In this document: in pieces, positions 1 to 14,100 of the stretch
How positions within the stretch are numbered: position 1 is the first letter of the stretch
Layout: every line of letters starts with the position of its first letter
Assembly (NCBI RefSeq): GCF_000003195.3
Contig: NC_012871.2
Location: forward strand, 14,640,293 to 14,704,292
Source: Sorghum bicolor
Taxonomy: Eukaryota; Streptophyta; Magnoliopsida; Poales; Poaceae
DNA: 64,000 nucleotides
Direction of reading: 5' to 3'
Translations under genes and position numbers: made by a program
Notes under the pieces: model-generated
Database searches by the model: none
What the model saw: only the letters and a program-made list of their open reading frames with translations
Told to the model about the DNA's origin: nothing

Positions 1-81
1 CAAGGAACCTATTAGGCAAAGTAAGACTCAATTACAGTAAAGTAAATGGTAACTAGGCTAACACTAGGCTAACCCCTGTCA
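1..81 (-). mobile_element. Copia-1 3' LTR (5' part only, cut by window edge)
   Basis: These 81 bases match the end of the LTR at 4669-4998 almost base for base, ending in the same ccctgtca. On the - strand this is the first part of the 3' LTR, beginning TGACAGGGG. The rest lies outside the window, so the left target-site duplication cannot be checked. Confidence 0.9.
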
Positions 82-96
82 ATTCTCCCCCTTAGC
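82..96 (-). other. Polypurine tract of Copia-1
   Basis: Read on the - strand this is a purine run (AAGGGGGAGAA) directly before the 3' LTR, the standard position of the plus-strand priming tract in LTR retrotransposons. It fixes the element's orientation. Confidence 0.85.
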
Positions 97-1691
97 CTTG
101 TGTGCCTTGGGGTTGATCTGCCTCAAGCCAATTCTTCCCCTCATCTCCTGGAATTTTGCCTTGCCTAGAGACTTGGTCAGAATGTCAGCGAGCTGATTAG
201 TAGTGGACACATGCTCAGCCTTGATGGTTCCATCTTCCAAGAAGCTTCTGAGGAAATGATATTTGATCCTGATGTGCTTGCTCTTCTCATGGAAGACTGG
301 ATTCTTGGCTAGAGCAAGTGCAGACTTGTTGTCCATCTTTAGTTCAACCACCTCGACATTTCTGCCAAGGAGCTCAGCTAGCAGCCATGACAGCACAGAG
401 CTTGAGTAGCAACAGTGGAGGCGGCAATGTACTCAGCTTCATAGCTAGAGAGCGCCACCACCTTTTGCTTGATGGAGTGCCAGCTGACCAAGCAGTTGCC
501 GAGGAAGAAGAGTGACCCACTCGTGCTCTTGCTCGTGTCAACGTCGCTGGCGAGATCACTTTTGGTGTAGCCGATGAAGCGGGCACTTCCTGGAGCCTTG
601 GTAATAGTGGAGGCTGTAGTCCAGCGTGCCGGCGAGGTAGCGCAGGATCCGCTTGACCACCCCTTGATGCTCGAAGGTTGGTCGCTCCATGAACCGGCTC
701 ACATAGCCGACGGCGTAGGCCAGGTCAGGGTGCGTGTGCAAGGTAGCGCAGGCTCCCGATGAGACGCCGGTAGTGAGTGGGGTCGACCGGAGCAGCCGTG
801 CTGTTCTTCCTGAGTCGAAGACGCTCCTCCATGGGAGTGTTGGCAGGATTGCAGCCATCCATGCCCCGCAGCTCGAGGATCCTCTTGGCGTAGTGGGCTT
901 GCTGCAGAGTGATCCCGGTGGCATCCTGGTGCACCTCGACACCGAGGTAGAAGCTGAGTGCGCCGAGGTCACTCATGTCGAAGGTCTGCTTCATTTGAGC
1001 CTTGAACGCCTCCACTTCATCTTCCCTGGCGCGGGTGATTATCAAATCGTCGACGTAGACGCCGACAAGCAGGACAGTGCGTGCTCTGCTGGAAGCCCAT
1101 AGCCTTCAGGGTGTTGTCCAGCTTTGCGTTCCACTCGCGCGGGGCTTGCCGCAAACTGTAGAGAGCCTTGCGCAGCCTGTAGACTTTCCCTTCTCCGGTG
1201 ACGGCGTAGCCCGGCGGCTGCTGCACGTACGCCTCCTTGAGGTCGCCATTGAGAAATGCGGACTTGACGTCCATGTGGTGGACGCGCCACCCTTCTTGAG
1301 CCGCCAGCGCGAGGACCCGGACAGACTCCATGCGCGCCACCGGTGCGAACGCGTCATCATAGTCGATCCCCTCTTGCTCGACAAAGCCACGAGCCATGAG
1401 CCTGTCCTTGTGTTTGATCACCACACCTAGCTCGTTCTTCTTGAGCTTGAACACCCACTTCAGGGAAATGGGGCGGTAACCAGCAGGGAGACTGACCAGC
1501 TCCCAGGTGCGGTTTTGCTCCACCGACGCGAGCTCTTGCTCCATTGCAGCGCGCCAGGCAGGGTCATCCTTGGCCTGAGCATAGCTGGCCGGTTCTCCGG
1601 CATGCGTCAGGTGAACCTCGGCGAAGAGGCATGGAGGTGGCTCCGGCGTGGGCGTAGACCCGATGATGTTGCCAACGGTGCGGTACCACAA
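97..1691 (-). pseudogene. Copia-1 reverse transcriptase-RNase H (degenerate)
   Basis: Decayed 3' part of a Ty1/copia pol. The frame at 1691-1017 carries the start of the reverse transcriptase with [12 protein letters not shown] and QPPGYAV blocks. The catalytic region continues in a second frame at 1045-725 (YLGVEVHQDA), then a third at 972-556. The RNase H end, with KMDNKSALALAKNPVFH and [12 protein letters not shown], is at 396-79. At least three frame changes separate these blocks, so no continuous enzyme can be made. The order RT then RNase H, after integrase, is the copia order. It ends directly against the polypurine tract. Confidence 0.9.
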
Positions 1692-1976
1692 TGGCTCGTC
1701 GTCGTGGAACGCGTCGAGGCAGTCTTCATCATCATCAAGCGGAGTGGCGATGTAGGGGAAGCAGAGTCAGTGGGTCAAGTGATGATGGTGCAGGCAGAGT
1801 CGTGGATGGCAGCACATGTGGAGCTAAGGACGGCTCCGGAGCAGGTGATGGTGATGCAGTGCTGCTCATCGACGGTGAGACGCTTTGCGCTCCTTCTTCA
1901 CCTTCTGCCGTCCAGTACTCGACGTGAAGTCGCTTCTTGCTGCCGTTGAGCTCCCTGCAGCCGTGGATGACAAATC

Positions 1977-3328
1977 CTAGCTGCGACCTTCATCAAACAC
2001 CACATCGCGGCTTACCTTGACCCGCTGTGTGGCCGGATCAAGGATCCGGTAGGCCTTCGCCCCTTCCGCGTAGCCGATGAAGACGCCCGATTTGCCGCGA
2101 TCATCGAGCTTGCGCAGGTGGCTCAAGTCCTTGATGTAGGCAACACAACCGAAGACTTTGAGGTGGCTCACTGACGGCGCACGCCCGTGCCAGGCCTCGT
2201 ATGGGGTCATGCCCAGCAAGCTCTTCGTCGGCGATCGGTTGAGCAGGTGTACCGCCGTCATGACCGTCTCTCTCCAGTACTTGGCTGGCATCCTCCTCTG
2301 CTTCAGCAGCGCACGGGCGGTGGTGACCACAGTCTGATTGCGGCGCTTGACCACGCCGTTCTGCTGCGGTGAGTGGGGCGCACTTAAGTGGCGTCGAACA
2401 CCTTTTTCGGCGCAGTAGTCCGCGAACTCGGTGACGGTGAACTCCCCGCCATTGTCGGTGCGCAAGACCTTCAGCGCGTGGCCGCTCTCCTCTGCTTTCG
2501 CCTTGATCAGCTTCATGGCGTCAGCAGCAGCATCCTTGGTGGGTAGCGGAGCGACCCACATGAAGCGCGATGCGTCGTCAACCATTAGGAGGAAGTAACG
2601 GCGCCCGCCAGGAGTCGCTGACATCATCGGGCCGCACAGGTCACCAATGGCCATCTCCAACGGTTCCTCGGCGTGGCACCGCGCCTGCTGTGGGAACGGC
2701 CGCCGGCGCTGCTTGGTGACGACGTAGGTGTCGCAGATCTGCTCTGCATGCTTGATGACGGGGAGGCCACGCGCCATGGAGTGCTGGCCGTGCTGGTGCA
2801 GCGCCTCGAAGTTGAGGTGGCCGAACCGCTTGTGCCAGAGCCAGTCGTCGTTGTCCTTCCTTGTGGCGAGATAGGTTGCGCGGCATTGAGGTGGAGCATG
2901 TAGAGGCGGCTGGGCCCGTGGTTTACCTTGACCAGGAGGCGCCTGCGTGGATCCTAGATGCGCAGTATGCCGTGGTCGATTTCCACCTTGGACTCGCCTT
3001 CATCGAGCTGGCCCAAACTCATGATGGAGTTGTGTAGCGCAGGGATGAAGTAGACGCCTTGCAACACGCGGTGCTCACTGTTCTTCGCTTGGAACACGAT
3101 GGAGCTGACGCCTTGAATCTCCACCCTTGACGCGTTGCCGAACCGCACCAAGCCGCGCACAGATGTGTTGAGGTCGGAGAACAGCTCGCGATGGCCGGTC
3201 ATGTGGTGGGTGGCGCCACTGTCGAGGCACCAGCCGTTGAGCATGTCCTTGCCGCCGTTGTTCAAGAACACACAGGTTCGCGTCTCGTTGATGTCGACAG
3301 CTGCCTTGGAGCAGAAACCGTCGGACAC
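1977..3328 (-). pseudogene. Copia-1 protease and integrase (degenerate)
   Basis: The frame at 3328-2954 has the copia aspartic protease motif LDSGATHHMTG. It ends at an in-frame TAG at about 2954-2956. The following frame at 2777-1977 has integrase core blocks: GDLCGPM, then DDASRF, then [15 protein letters not shown] and the GYAEGAKAYR-type C-terminal region. The HHCC zinc-binding segment lies between the two and is only partly readable. The family's pol is one polyprotein; here it is split by stops, and it changes frame again before the reverse transcriptase. Confidence 0.9.
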
Positions 3329-3419
3329 GTTGAGCTCGATGACGCCATGGGTGAAGAAGAGGGCCGCGTCACCATCATCCGCCTGCCCGACGTTTGTGGC
3401 ACTGCTGCACTCGTGTTGA

Positions 3420-4630
3420 GGCTCGGGGCACTCCTTTGCCTAGTGGCCGGGGCGACGACAATTGAGGCAGAGGTCATCGCGGTTGGCCTTGTGGTCACCA
3501 CCGGTGCCTCCTACCTTTCCTCCTTGCCCGCCGCCCTCGCGATCACCTCCCTTGGTGCCTTTCCCCTTCTACTTCCTCCCGCCACCCGGACGTCGACGCG
3601 CCTCGCCACTGGAAGAAGTAGAGCTGCCCGCACCACCCGTGTCCTTCTGCTTCTGGCGCGCCAACCACTGCTCCTCCATGAGCATGAGCTTGTCGCGACG
3701 GACACAGGCTCATGTGCAGGCTCGTCGTCTACCGTCTTCAACCTCCTGAGGACCTCGATGGTGAGTTTCTGGAAGTCGAGCAGCGTCTCGATGGCGATCT
3801 TGAGCTGGGCGTACTTCTTGGGCGTGGCTCGAAGAAGCTTTTCCACCGCCCGCTCCTCGTCGAGGTTCCTCTCGCCGTGGAGGATCATCTGCTGCCTCAG
3901 CGTGGCGAGGCAGAGGGCAAAATCCTCGATCTGCTCCCCCGGACAAAAGGAGAGGTTTTCCCACTTCTTGCGCAGCCGCTGCAGCGTGGCGCGGCGGACA
4001 CGGTCGACGTCGATGCGTGCCGCGGCGATGGAGTCCCACGCCTCCTTGGCAGAGAGCTTGTCCGCGAGCGACACCTGCATCTCCGGTGGCGACGACGGTG
4101 ATGGCCTCCAGCGCGCGCCGATCGTTGTGATACGGGAGATCACCGTACCCAACGGCGTCCTAGAGTTGGCGCGCCTGCATCTTTAGCCGCACGAGCGTGC
4201 TCCACTCATGGTAGTTCGACTTTGTAAGCATCGGCCATGGAGTCCCCGTGCCGCCATCCTTGTACACTGTCTGGATCACTGGAGACCCGCGACGGCCTCC
4301 ATGTCCGCGATGGCGAGCAGGCGACGGGGATTGAACCCGGCAATGCCTCCTTGGGCTCCGGCGACAGGTCCTGCGGCATGGATCAGGGCTCCTTCGCCCG
4401 TGCGCGCGGATCCGGTCCATCTTCACGCGGAGAGCCGCCGCCGTGGTGGCCGCCTCCTGAGCTGCTGCTGCTTGCCACGCCGCCTGCGCGGCTGCGGCCT
4501 CTGCCGCTGCCAAGCTCCTAGCGCGATCGGCGCCTGGGTTCACCACGGCGCCAGCCTCTGGGTTGGCGTCCACGGCGTTGCCGGCAGCGGCTGTTGCTGC
4601 TGCTCTGGCTCTCTGGCTTGATGTAGACAT
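3420..4630 (-). pseudogene. Copia-1 gag (degenerate)
   Basis: The reading frame starts near 4630 (MSTSSQRARAAA) with an alanine-rich leader. It then has the PWPMLTKSNYHEWS segment typical of copia gag (DUF4219/UBN2 type). The UBN2-like helical region continues in another frame at 4152-3511. A CCHC zinc knuckle lies near 3470-3425 and reads CLNCRRPGH, a TAG stop, then AKECPE, so the knuckle itself is interrupted. The start is about 40 bases from the primer-binding site, normal for these elements. It cannot give a full-length Gag. Confidence 0.85.
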
Positions 4631-4654
4631 GGCTCCTAGGCCCTCTCAACCTGG

Positions 4655-4668
4655 CTCTTGATACCAAT
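4655..4668 (-). other. Primer-binding site of Copia-1
   Basis: On the - strand the bases following the 5' LTR read TTGGTATCAAGAGCC, close to the initiator-methionine tRNA site TGGTATCAGAGC used by most plant copia elements. It directly abuts the LTR terminus. Confidence 0.85.
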
Positions 4669-4998
4669 TGTTGGCATGAACAAATTGCAAATCTGAATCT
4701 GAACTGCCAGAGGGCAGCTTTTTCAAAGGGCCGCTTGGATTGAATTGAAATGCAACAAGTTCTCACACCGATACAAGGGAGGGGGGGCTGCTGCATATAA
4801 AGCATAGAGGGCAGACAGCACCCCAACATACCCTGACAACCTCTAACTGCCTAAAGCAAAACTGTCTAACAGCTAACAGCAACTTGGTTCTCAAGGCACC
4901 ATGTTCAGCTTGGTCGCCAAGGAGCCTATTAGGCAAAGTAAGACTCAATTACAGTAAAGTAAATGGTAACTGGGCTAACACTAGGCTAACCCCTGTCA
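4669..4998 (-). mobile_element. Copia-1 5' LTR (330 bp)
   Basis: On the - strand it runs from TGACAGGGG to TGCCAACA, with the TG...CA ends of LTRs. It is bounded by the primer-binding site inside and by intron sequence of HGL1 copy A outside. From 5007 on, the flank aligns with the matching intron of copy B near 52245, which shows that the element landed in that intron. The flanking five bases are tttag; the partner flank is outside the window. Confidence 0.9.
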
Positions 4999-5199
4999 TT
5001 TAGACCCTGTTCATTTGCTTTGATGTAGCTCTGTGCTCCTTAGTGGATGTTTGTGTGTTAGAGACGATTTTGCATTATTAATTGTAAATTGTTCAATTAT
5101 CTGGCATCAAATATATATAGATGAAAAGATGCCAAGTGTTATTTTTCTTCATCTTTCTCTATGCTTTGGTATCTTTAATCTTTCCGATTGTTTTGGCAG

Positions 5200-8100
5200 C
5201 ACTTTACCTAATAAAGGAGCTCATGAATGTGCACATAAGTTACCAAAGGGCATATGGTTGTCTTTTGATTTTGCGGATTCACATCCTGTAAGTTGGTTTC
5301 TAAACTCTTAGTTTGCTGACTTCAGTTCTATTCAAAGATTTATTTCTGAATGGATTATTGTGTAGGATTTGCCGATGTTGTATCTACAAGGTGGAGCAAT
5401 TCTTCCTGTAGGTCTTCCTATTAAGCATGTTGGTGAAGCAAGTTTGGAGGATGATCTAACACTAATTATTGCATTGAATGAAAATGGTATGTACCTTCTC
5501 ATTTTCTGAGGATCAGATGTTCGTATCCTTTATCTAACCAAGGTAGTGTTTGGTTGGGATAAGGAAACACAAACGTAAACGGACTGGATAAACAGTGGTA
5601 ACATCAACATCATAAGCAATTAAATGATCTGTCTGGTTAGCCTTGGTAACAGTAGCTCATGACAGCAATGCAGAGTAGATCTTGGCCTGCATCTTGCCAT
5701 CCTGTTCTTCCTTCACACTTCTGCGCTTTGCATTTTGTTCTTCTCGAACACGCATGTGAACTGCCCATCATTGTATAAGAAGAAGAAAAGAGTCTAGATG
5801 ACTTGTAACCCTATAGGGGCAAAGAAGCTACAAAAAGGATTTACCAACAAACCTTAATCACAACCAGCAAATGAGCAAAACAATTATTGCCATATGCTTT
5901 GGACCCCTTTGGCTCCCGCCATACACCATAATGTTGCCTCATCTCTAATATCCCGCATAGATGGCAGTAAGATTAGGAGAAAACCCCTTAAAAATACAGC
6001 CATTCCTGATTCTCATCTTTACACATCCACCATGCCACCAAAACAACCAAGGAGTTGAAGCCATTGCGAGGTAAATTGGATCTGTAAAGCATGACACCAC
6101 CAGTCTGTAAAATTGCAGTTCTCCAAACCTGGGGCTAAGTGCTGCAGTCCAACTATTGATAGCACTGAAAACCACACACTCCTTGCAAACACACAAGAAG
6201 TGAGCAAACCACACACTGTTGCTATGCTGTGCATAACCAGGAGAGATGCCGAAGCGCCACTCCGCGTGGAGTTTCTACAACAAGCTGCCACCCGCCGGTA
6301 AGGACTGCGTTACATCCTCTGCTCCACCCCACACCTTCTGCAGTCTAGCTGCGTCTGGATGGCGATTTATGCCCTTTTCGAGTTTGTGGCTGAACAAAGT
6401 CGATGAGTCCACTTTTGTGAAGATGACAACTAAGTATTGGATGGTGTCCTGGTAGGAGCATCATTACTTTAGGGAAGGCCCATATTCAATAACAGCGTGG
6501 TCTGATTACAGGAGGCATAAAACAAACACCACACAATGGATCTATTACCCTCTGTAATCAAATCAAAATTACTTTACCATCATCTGAACCAAACATTACC
6601 TAAATGTCAATATGTCATATGTGGTTGAATGAATAAGAAAATAAAATTTGATCTTCTGCACATTAATCTGTGTTTCCATGTAAACTATTTTTTTTATGCT
6701 TTAGTTGGCTTCTATTTGTGTTCAAGATATTGATTTAAAATGTTGTCTCAAAGCAGTGTGCATAAAATATGTCAATGGCTTGGCTTGTTTTACAGGTAAA
6801 GCTGAAGGTGTCCTCTTTGAAGATGCTGGAGATGGATATACATTCACACAGGGAGACTATCTTTTGACGTATTATATTGCTGAACTCCACTCATCGGTGG
6901 TTATTGTCAAAGTCTTAAAATCTGAAGGGTCATGGAAGAGACCAAAACGAAACCTAAAAATAAATATATTGCTTGGTGGAGGTGCTATGGTATGCCTATT
7001 GGCTTTCATTATTTTTATTCAGTCAATAAACGAACTTATCTTTAACACAACTTTTTTTTTTCCATCCAGATAAGTACAGATGGTGTTGATGGTGAAGAAA
7101 TACACCTTACAATGCCTTCTGAATCTGAAGCGTCAAGCTTAGTCGCAACTAGCAAATTTGAGCATAAGAAACGAATGGGTATTTCTTGTACTACTTATTT
7201 ATGGTTATACTGTTTTAACACACTAACAAAAAAGATACAATAGTTTTAATTGTCTCTGGTTGTCTTATACTGGCACAATGCGACGGTTGTACAGAGATGA
7301 TTCAGCCTATACCTGATATAGAGGAGCCATCAGGGCAGGAAGGTGCTGAGCTATCAAAAATACCTGTTGATTTGAAAAGTGGAGACTGGTTCCTTAAGAT
7401 TGTTCCATGGATTGGAGGCCGTATTATCTCGATGGCCCATCTTCCTTCTGGTATGCTTCACAATCACATGTGCAATGTGTAATATCTTCTATTAATTTTT
7501 TATCTTAGAAATAGGGATATCCTTGTTTATTTTCTGATGTGTACTTTTCCTGACGTACTATAAAATGCATCTACGTTCTTTGTGATGGTTTTATACTTGT
7601 ATATTCTTTGGTTATACAATTGCATTATGAATAGATCATGCTAATTTATCATTAGCTTTGAGTATCACTTGTTAATTATTATCTAGCATAGCTTGAGTAT
7701 AATTTGTAATTGATATTTTCAGATTCCCAGTGGCTTCACAGCAGGATTGAGATAAATGGTTATGAAGAATACAGTGGGACTGAGTATAGGTCTGCTGGTT
7801 GCACAGAGGAGTACAAAGTCATCAGGTAACTAAAGTAATCACTTCAGACTAATTGTCCGTGTGGTTATTTGTTTTCTGTTACATATTTCTAGTCTAGTTC
7901 TAGTTTTGTCCACTAAATAACTTTAAGTTCAAATAAACTGTAGGAGGTATCTTGAACAATCTGGAGAGGAGGAATCTATTTGTATGGAAGGAGACATTGG
8001 TGGTGGTCTGGTTCTCCAGCGCCAGATATCTATTTTGAAGGAGAACCCAAAAATTGTTCAGATTGACTCCAGCATTCAGGCAAGAAGTGTAGGAGCTGGT

Positions 8101-11100
8101 TCTGGTGGGTTTTCAAGGTGAGGGCCCTTCTTCTCCCCTGAAATTACTGTGATAAATCCTCAACGAGTTTCTGTGCAACTCTGCAACCAACATAAATTTC
8201 AACCACAAAGCACACCACCAGAATGCTCCTATGCGCATGGAAAACAAATTTGTGGAGATTCTGTCCTCAACTCCAACAGTGTACTTCAGGTCGCCACCAT
8301 TGCATCTTTCTTTCGCCCCACTAGCAAACAATTCCATGACGTCTCTGATAGTCTCTCTTGCTTGAAGAAGACCATAGAAACCATATTGATTGACATGAAG
8401 ACCAAACAAAGAAAAGATTAAAAAACGAGGAACAAAGGTGCCCTTCCACTGTCATTATACTTTCTTGATTTTTCTCTCTCTGTTCATGACTTGAACTCAA
8501 GTGTGACAAAAAGAAGGATTGAAGGTCAACAACTTTATAATTTTTCTAGATCTTGCTGATGATAGAATGTCTAATTGGATTATTGGGCTAACCCTAGAAG
8601 GGTAGCAATATAGTATGACATATACGGGCCTCATGGGCCTAATACATTCATACTCTAACACCCCCCGCAGTCTAAACTACGGGCGCAACAGAGTTGCAGA
8701 CTGGAGTTACAGACTGGATATGAAATGAAAAGTACACACGAGCCCCCCACAGGCGCAACTAGCCACTGGTGATATTGAGACTGGAGCGAAACTCGGTGAA
8801 GGTCGAGGACGGGAGGCCCTTCGTGAAGATGTCAGCAAACTGAGAGGTGGTCAGGACATGGAGGACCCGAACATCGTCGATGGCGACCCGATCTCGGACA
8901 AAGTGTAGATCTATCTCCACATGCTTGGTCCGCTGGTGCTAAACAGGGTTGGTGAAGAGGTACACCGCACTGATGTTGTCACAGTAGACTAGCGTGCTCC
9001 AGGAGAGAGGGCTATGGAGCTCGGCGAGGAGTTGCCTGAGCCAGGAGGCCTCAGCCACGCCGTTAGCGACAGCGTGGTACTCCGCCTCACACTGGAGCGA
9101 GCGGGAGACCACCGGCTGGCGCTTGGACAACCAGGACACCAGGTTGCCGCCCAGAAAGACAGCGTAGCCGGAGGTGGAGCATCGAGTGTTCGGACACCCG
9201 GCCCAGTCCGCGTCAGTGTAGACAACGAGCTCGGTGGAGGATGACCGGTGAATGAGCAGGCAGTGCCGCGGAGGCAGCGGAGGAGGCGCTTGAGAGCAAT
9301 GAGGTGGGGCTCTCGGGGATCATGCATCTGAAGACAGATCTGCTATACTGCATAGGTGATGTCCGGCCTGGTGAAGGTGAGGTACTGAAGTGTATTGGCA
9401 AGACTCTGGTATACAGTGGGGTCGTCCACTGAGGAACCCTCAACCTCTGACAGCTTGCCTTGTGTATCAACCGGAGTGGAGCAGGGCTTGCAATGAGTTA
9501 TCCTAGCTCGCTCTAGGATATCAAGAGTGTACTGCCGCTAGTGAAGAAGTAGGCTGGTGGGACGAGGCTCAACGGTGACCCTGAGGAAGTGGTGGAGCAC
9601 ACCAAGATCCTTCACAGGAAACTCCTGCTGAAGAGAGCTGATGATGCGGCGGAGTACTGACTAACTAGAGGATGTGAGGACAATATCATCAACATAGAGC
9701 AGCAGGTAGGCAGTCTCAGCTCTATGGTGATAGATAAATAGGGGCGTATCTGACTTGGCCTCCACAAATCCCAATGTCAACAGGAACGCATCAAGTCAAG
9801 AGTGCCACGCCCGAGGGGCCTGCTTGAGGCCGTAGAGAGACTTGTTGAGCCGACGCTCAACGAGTCAACAAACCCCACTGGTTGGCTGCAGTAGACTGTC
9901 TCAGTGAGAGTCCCGTGCAGAAACATTCTTGATGTCCAGCTGATGCACGGGCCACGAGCGAGCAAGAGCCAGTGAGAGCACCATGCGAACGGTGGCCGGC
10001 TTCACCACGGGGCTGAAAGTCTCATCATAGTCGACTCCAGGGTGTTGAGTGAAACCCTGAAGAACCCAGCCAATCTTGTACCTCTCAAGGGTACCATCAG
10101 CCTGCCGCTTGTGGGTCCAGATCCACTTGCCGGTGACGATGTTGGAGCTGGGCGGACGGGGTACCAGATCTCATGTTTTGTTGGCGAGAAGTGCCGCGTA
10201 TTCCTCCAACATTGCGTGACGCCAGTGAGGATTCGACAAGGCGACGCGAATGGAGCCAAGAGAGCCAGGGAGAGACCTGCGGGTCGCTGGGCATCGCCGA
10301 GAGAGCCAGGGACCGCAGGGTACCAACCGCGTGCCGTGTCACCATAGGGTGAACATGTCGCGGGTGTCCGTGAAGGAGCGGTGGGTGGTACACCGGCGGC
10401 ACACCACGGGTAGTCGAGTGCCGCGGCGGTGGTGTAGGCGTCGCTGGCGGAGAGGAGGCCTCCGGTGGCCTAGGCGTCATCAGAGGGGAAGAGGCTGCAC
10501 CACCGCCGCAGCCAAGAGCAAGAAACATGGTAAAAGGTTATGCTATGGTTGCGGGGCATATCGGCACATGAGAGATATGTGTCCAAACAAGAGTTGGGCC
10601 AACAAGTGTGAGGTGGGCGAGAAAAGGGCCTCTAGCAAGTTTGCAAACCAACTCAAGATGGATGAACCTAAAGCTAGCATCAAGTGCAACAAAGTAAGCC
10701 ACTTGAGCAATACTTGCAAGGATTTCAAGAAGACAAGAAACAAGGCTCAAGTTGCAACAAGAAGATGCTATGCATGCAATGAGGTTGGACACATGATATA
10801 TGAGGGTCACAACAAACAAAACAAGGATTGTAGCAACAAAGACCGCATTTGGTACAATTGTAGAAGAAAGGGACATCTAAGCTATGATTGTCCCAACGGT
10901 AACATGCCTAAGCCAAATGCATATGTTTTCAATGATAAGCTTAGGAGGACCACAAATGGATCTATTACTAGGCAAGCAAGGTATTCATCACATGCTAGCA
11001 CTAGAGCCACTTGGGTGCCTAAGCACATTGCAACTAACTCTATAGGACCCAACAAGAGTTGGGTACCAAAGTGTGCCTAAGCTGTGATTGTAGGTACTTG

Positions 11101-14100
11101 GAGAAGATGAAGGCTTTGGGGTGGTTGAGAAAGCATACCATGTCTTTACATATGACACGCTCAACCTATCAACTTGTTCACCAATCTCCGATATGGAGTT
11201 GACCCAAAGCAAACTAATTTGCCATATCATTCATTTCATCTTCATCGTCGGTGAGAAGTACATAATTAGTTAAGTCATTCATTCTTAATATTTCTCAAAT
11301 AGCAATATTTGTGATATTTGAGAAAGTGAGTAAGTAAATTTGACCACATACTTACTTGCCATTCGATGCCATTAATGTCTCTAGTAGAGCAATATATTCA
11401 CCTATGTGCAGGTCAATTCAAAGAAAAAAGGAATGGCTAGAAAATAAAATGATTAGTTTCTGTCCTGTGCATGTCGGACGTGTCCGACATTGTGCCGGAT
11501 GTGTCCGGTATTCTCGGGGCTTGAATTTCTGATGAAAATCCCATGAAAAGACCTGGGGCTGATGTACTTTAGTATTTAACCACTAATAATGGTCCAAGAC
11601 TGGTTCTACTGCCCAAATAATTCATTGCAGGGGTGTGAGACATGTCGGACGTGTCCGATAATATCTCGGACGTGTCCAAAATTCACGTGACCATACTTCA
11701 AATTACACTCAGTGGTATTCATAGGGGCTCAAGGCTAAGGTATCGTTTCATATGAGCATTGTAAGTGCATGTAAGGCACATATGCTAGAATGTGCATTTG
11801 ATTGACTTAAGATAGAATCTTTTCAAAATCTTTAATAGCATGAGTAAGCTGAGTGGTTTGTGAAAACAATGGGTTTTAGGTCTTTGTGGCCTAATCATGT
11901 CAAGTGTGGTTATTGTTCTCCTTAGTTGATTGTCTGCCTAATCACACTCGGCATGATTCTCTCAAGTCTTAAGTCACTCTTTTATCTCTACCTCACATCT
12001 CTAGACATCAGAAGACTCATGGACATAAGACCGAGGAAAAAATTCTTGAAGAAATTTCAAAATGAGATTTGAAATATTTTGGAGTACAAATTGTGAAGAA
12101 AGGTGATGAGAAATGATTGGATTAAGTAATTAAAAAAATTAATAATATGTTTGGACTCAGTGTTCACATAGAAGGGGTCTTGGATCAAGAAAAAAAATAA
12201 GAAGTACAGCAAACAGTTTGGAGCCCGAGCATCTCAGATGCGTTCGGCAACATCCCGGACACGTCCGATATGCGCGGGGTTAAAGAAGCAGCTTACCCTT
12301 TTAGACCTGTTGTCTCCCCATTCTCCTTTCTCTCTCCCAACAGCCAACTGCCACTCCTCTCTTATCACAATGGCGATTTCATGGGTAGACCGTGGAAAGG
12401 GAAGGGAGGAAGGTGGAGTGGAGTCACCAAGCATCAAGAGTCAAGGATTTGCAGCAAGAAATCAAAAGCCCAACTTTTCCTCTACTCTCACGGTATTCAA
12501 ATCTCGGACTCCTTCCGATCTATTGGACAGAGCTTTATTTCCAAATCCTTTTGGTGAAGAGGCTACATTTCTTGTCTAGAAGCTATGTCTAAAGTATGGA
12601 TTGAACTGGTTGAGATTTGAAGTTGGAACCCTAGGATAAGGCTGCTGCGTCCAGGTCGGACACGTCCGGTATGGATCAGCAGAGCAACACCTGCTGCTTT
12701 CTTGCTTTAGACTCATTTCCCTATTGTCTTAGATGATCTCAATAATTGTTATAGATGCTTTGTGAACCTATTTGACATTAATTTGTGTTTAGGTGATTAC
12801 ACATTCATCAAATAATTATTGTTTCATCTTATGGCAATGTGAGAGGCACATTTGGACATGGCTCTAAATACTTATATATCTCTGTGATGTTTATGGATTC
12901 AGGGGGAGCTCATGACTAGGGACGGACGAATTGAGCCACGAGCTAAGCATAGGAATGATCACATTGCCATGAAGTACTACAAAAGAACAAGAGAAGCTAG
13001 AAAAGCAGTTGGCAACGGTAGTGGCAGTGGCAGTGGAGATAGGAGGACGAAGTCTGGCAGGCTTGCAGATAGAGCGCCAACAGATTATGCAGAAGGTAGT
13101 GATGATGATGATTCATCCTCTTCTTCAGAGTCAGACCAGTTTGGAGTTGAGGCCAGAGGTGAAATTGAGTCTGAGCATGAGTCAGGCAATGGTCAAGAGT
13201 TTGAGGGCAGTGATGAAGAGCATGTGCATTCCAGAATGTATCACAAGCACAGCAGCCAGGACAGGGAGGTGGACGTCACTTGGGGCATCCTAGAGTCTAT
13301 GCTCCTAATGTGCCAGATTTTGTGAGGAGAACCAATTGCAAGGGCACAGAGATGACAAAGAGAGTGAAGACTCTTAGGAGTGAGGACGCCTGGAGATAGT
13401 AGCGAGATCATGTTAGCACCTGCTGCAACAAGTCATATGTTAGTTGTCTGCAGCGGGGGTTCTCTCTTGGTCGCCCTTGTATTTCCTCCCCGGTGACTTA
13501 GCTGTTTTGTTTTAAGGCGGGGTGTGTGTGTGTTTGTGGGGTCTTGCCTCTGTATGTGTTTAGCCCCTGTAAGACTTTCCTTTTCTTCTATTAATATAAT
13601 GATACGCAGCTCTCTTGCATGTTCGAGAAAAAAAAAAGATTTCTGCTATAATCTCCCACATTGTCCTTGTCACCAACCTTGCAGGAAATAGTCTTCCTGA
13701 ACATCCTGTCGAAGTATTATGTGGGAAAAGACCTTTCACCTTCCCCACAACTGCTCCTCTGAAGCCTGGAATGTACAGCTGACCCATCCTCTCCGGAGGT
13801 GTCACTATCTCATCATGTATGCTATCTCTAGCAAGATCCTCCTCATCAAAACAAAGATATCAAACGAAGACTGCATACTCAACACTGAAACACTCGCCAG
13901 CTATCATCCAGTGCATCACCCTATCTGAATCAACATACAAAGTGGCATAGAACTGAGCCACTATCTCTGGGTTCCAATCATGCTTGAAAGATATGATCTC
14001 ACTAGCACCAATCCTTGCACAAATATCAACAGCTCTATCAAGTGAAGACTTCTTGTGAGCCTTCAACTCCTTCCACTTAGCCCACTGAGACTTGATAACC

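Noticed and set aside
8149..8421. Opposed ORFs of 90 and 98 codons after HGL1-A exon 20
   Set aside because: No family resemblance and no terminal repeats; probably chance ORFs in intron sequence.
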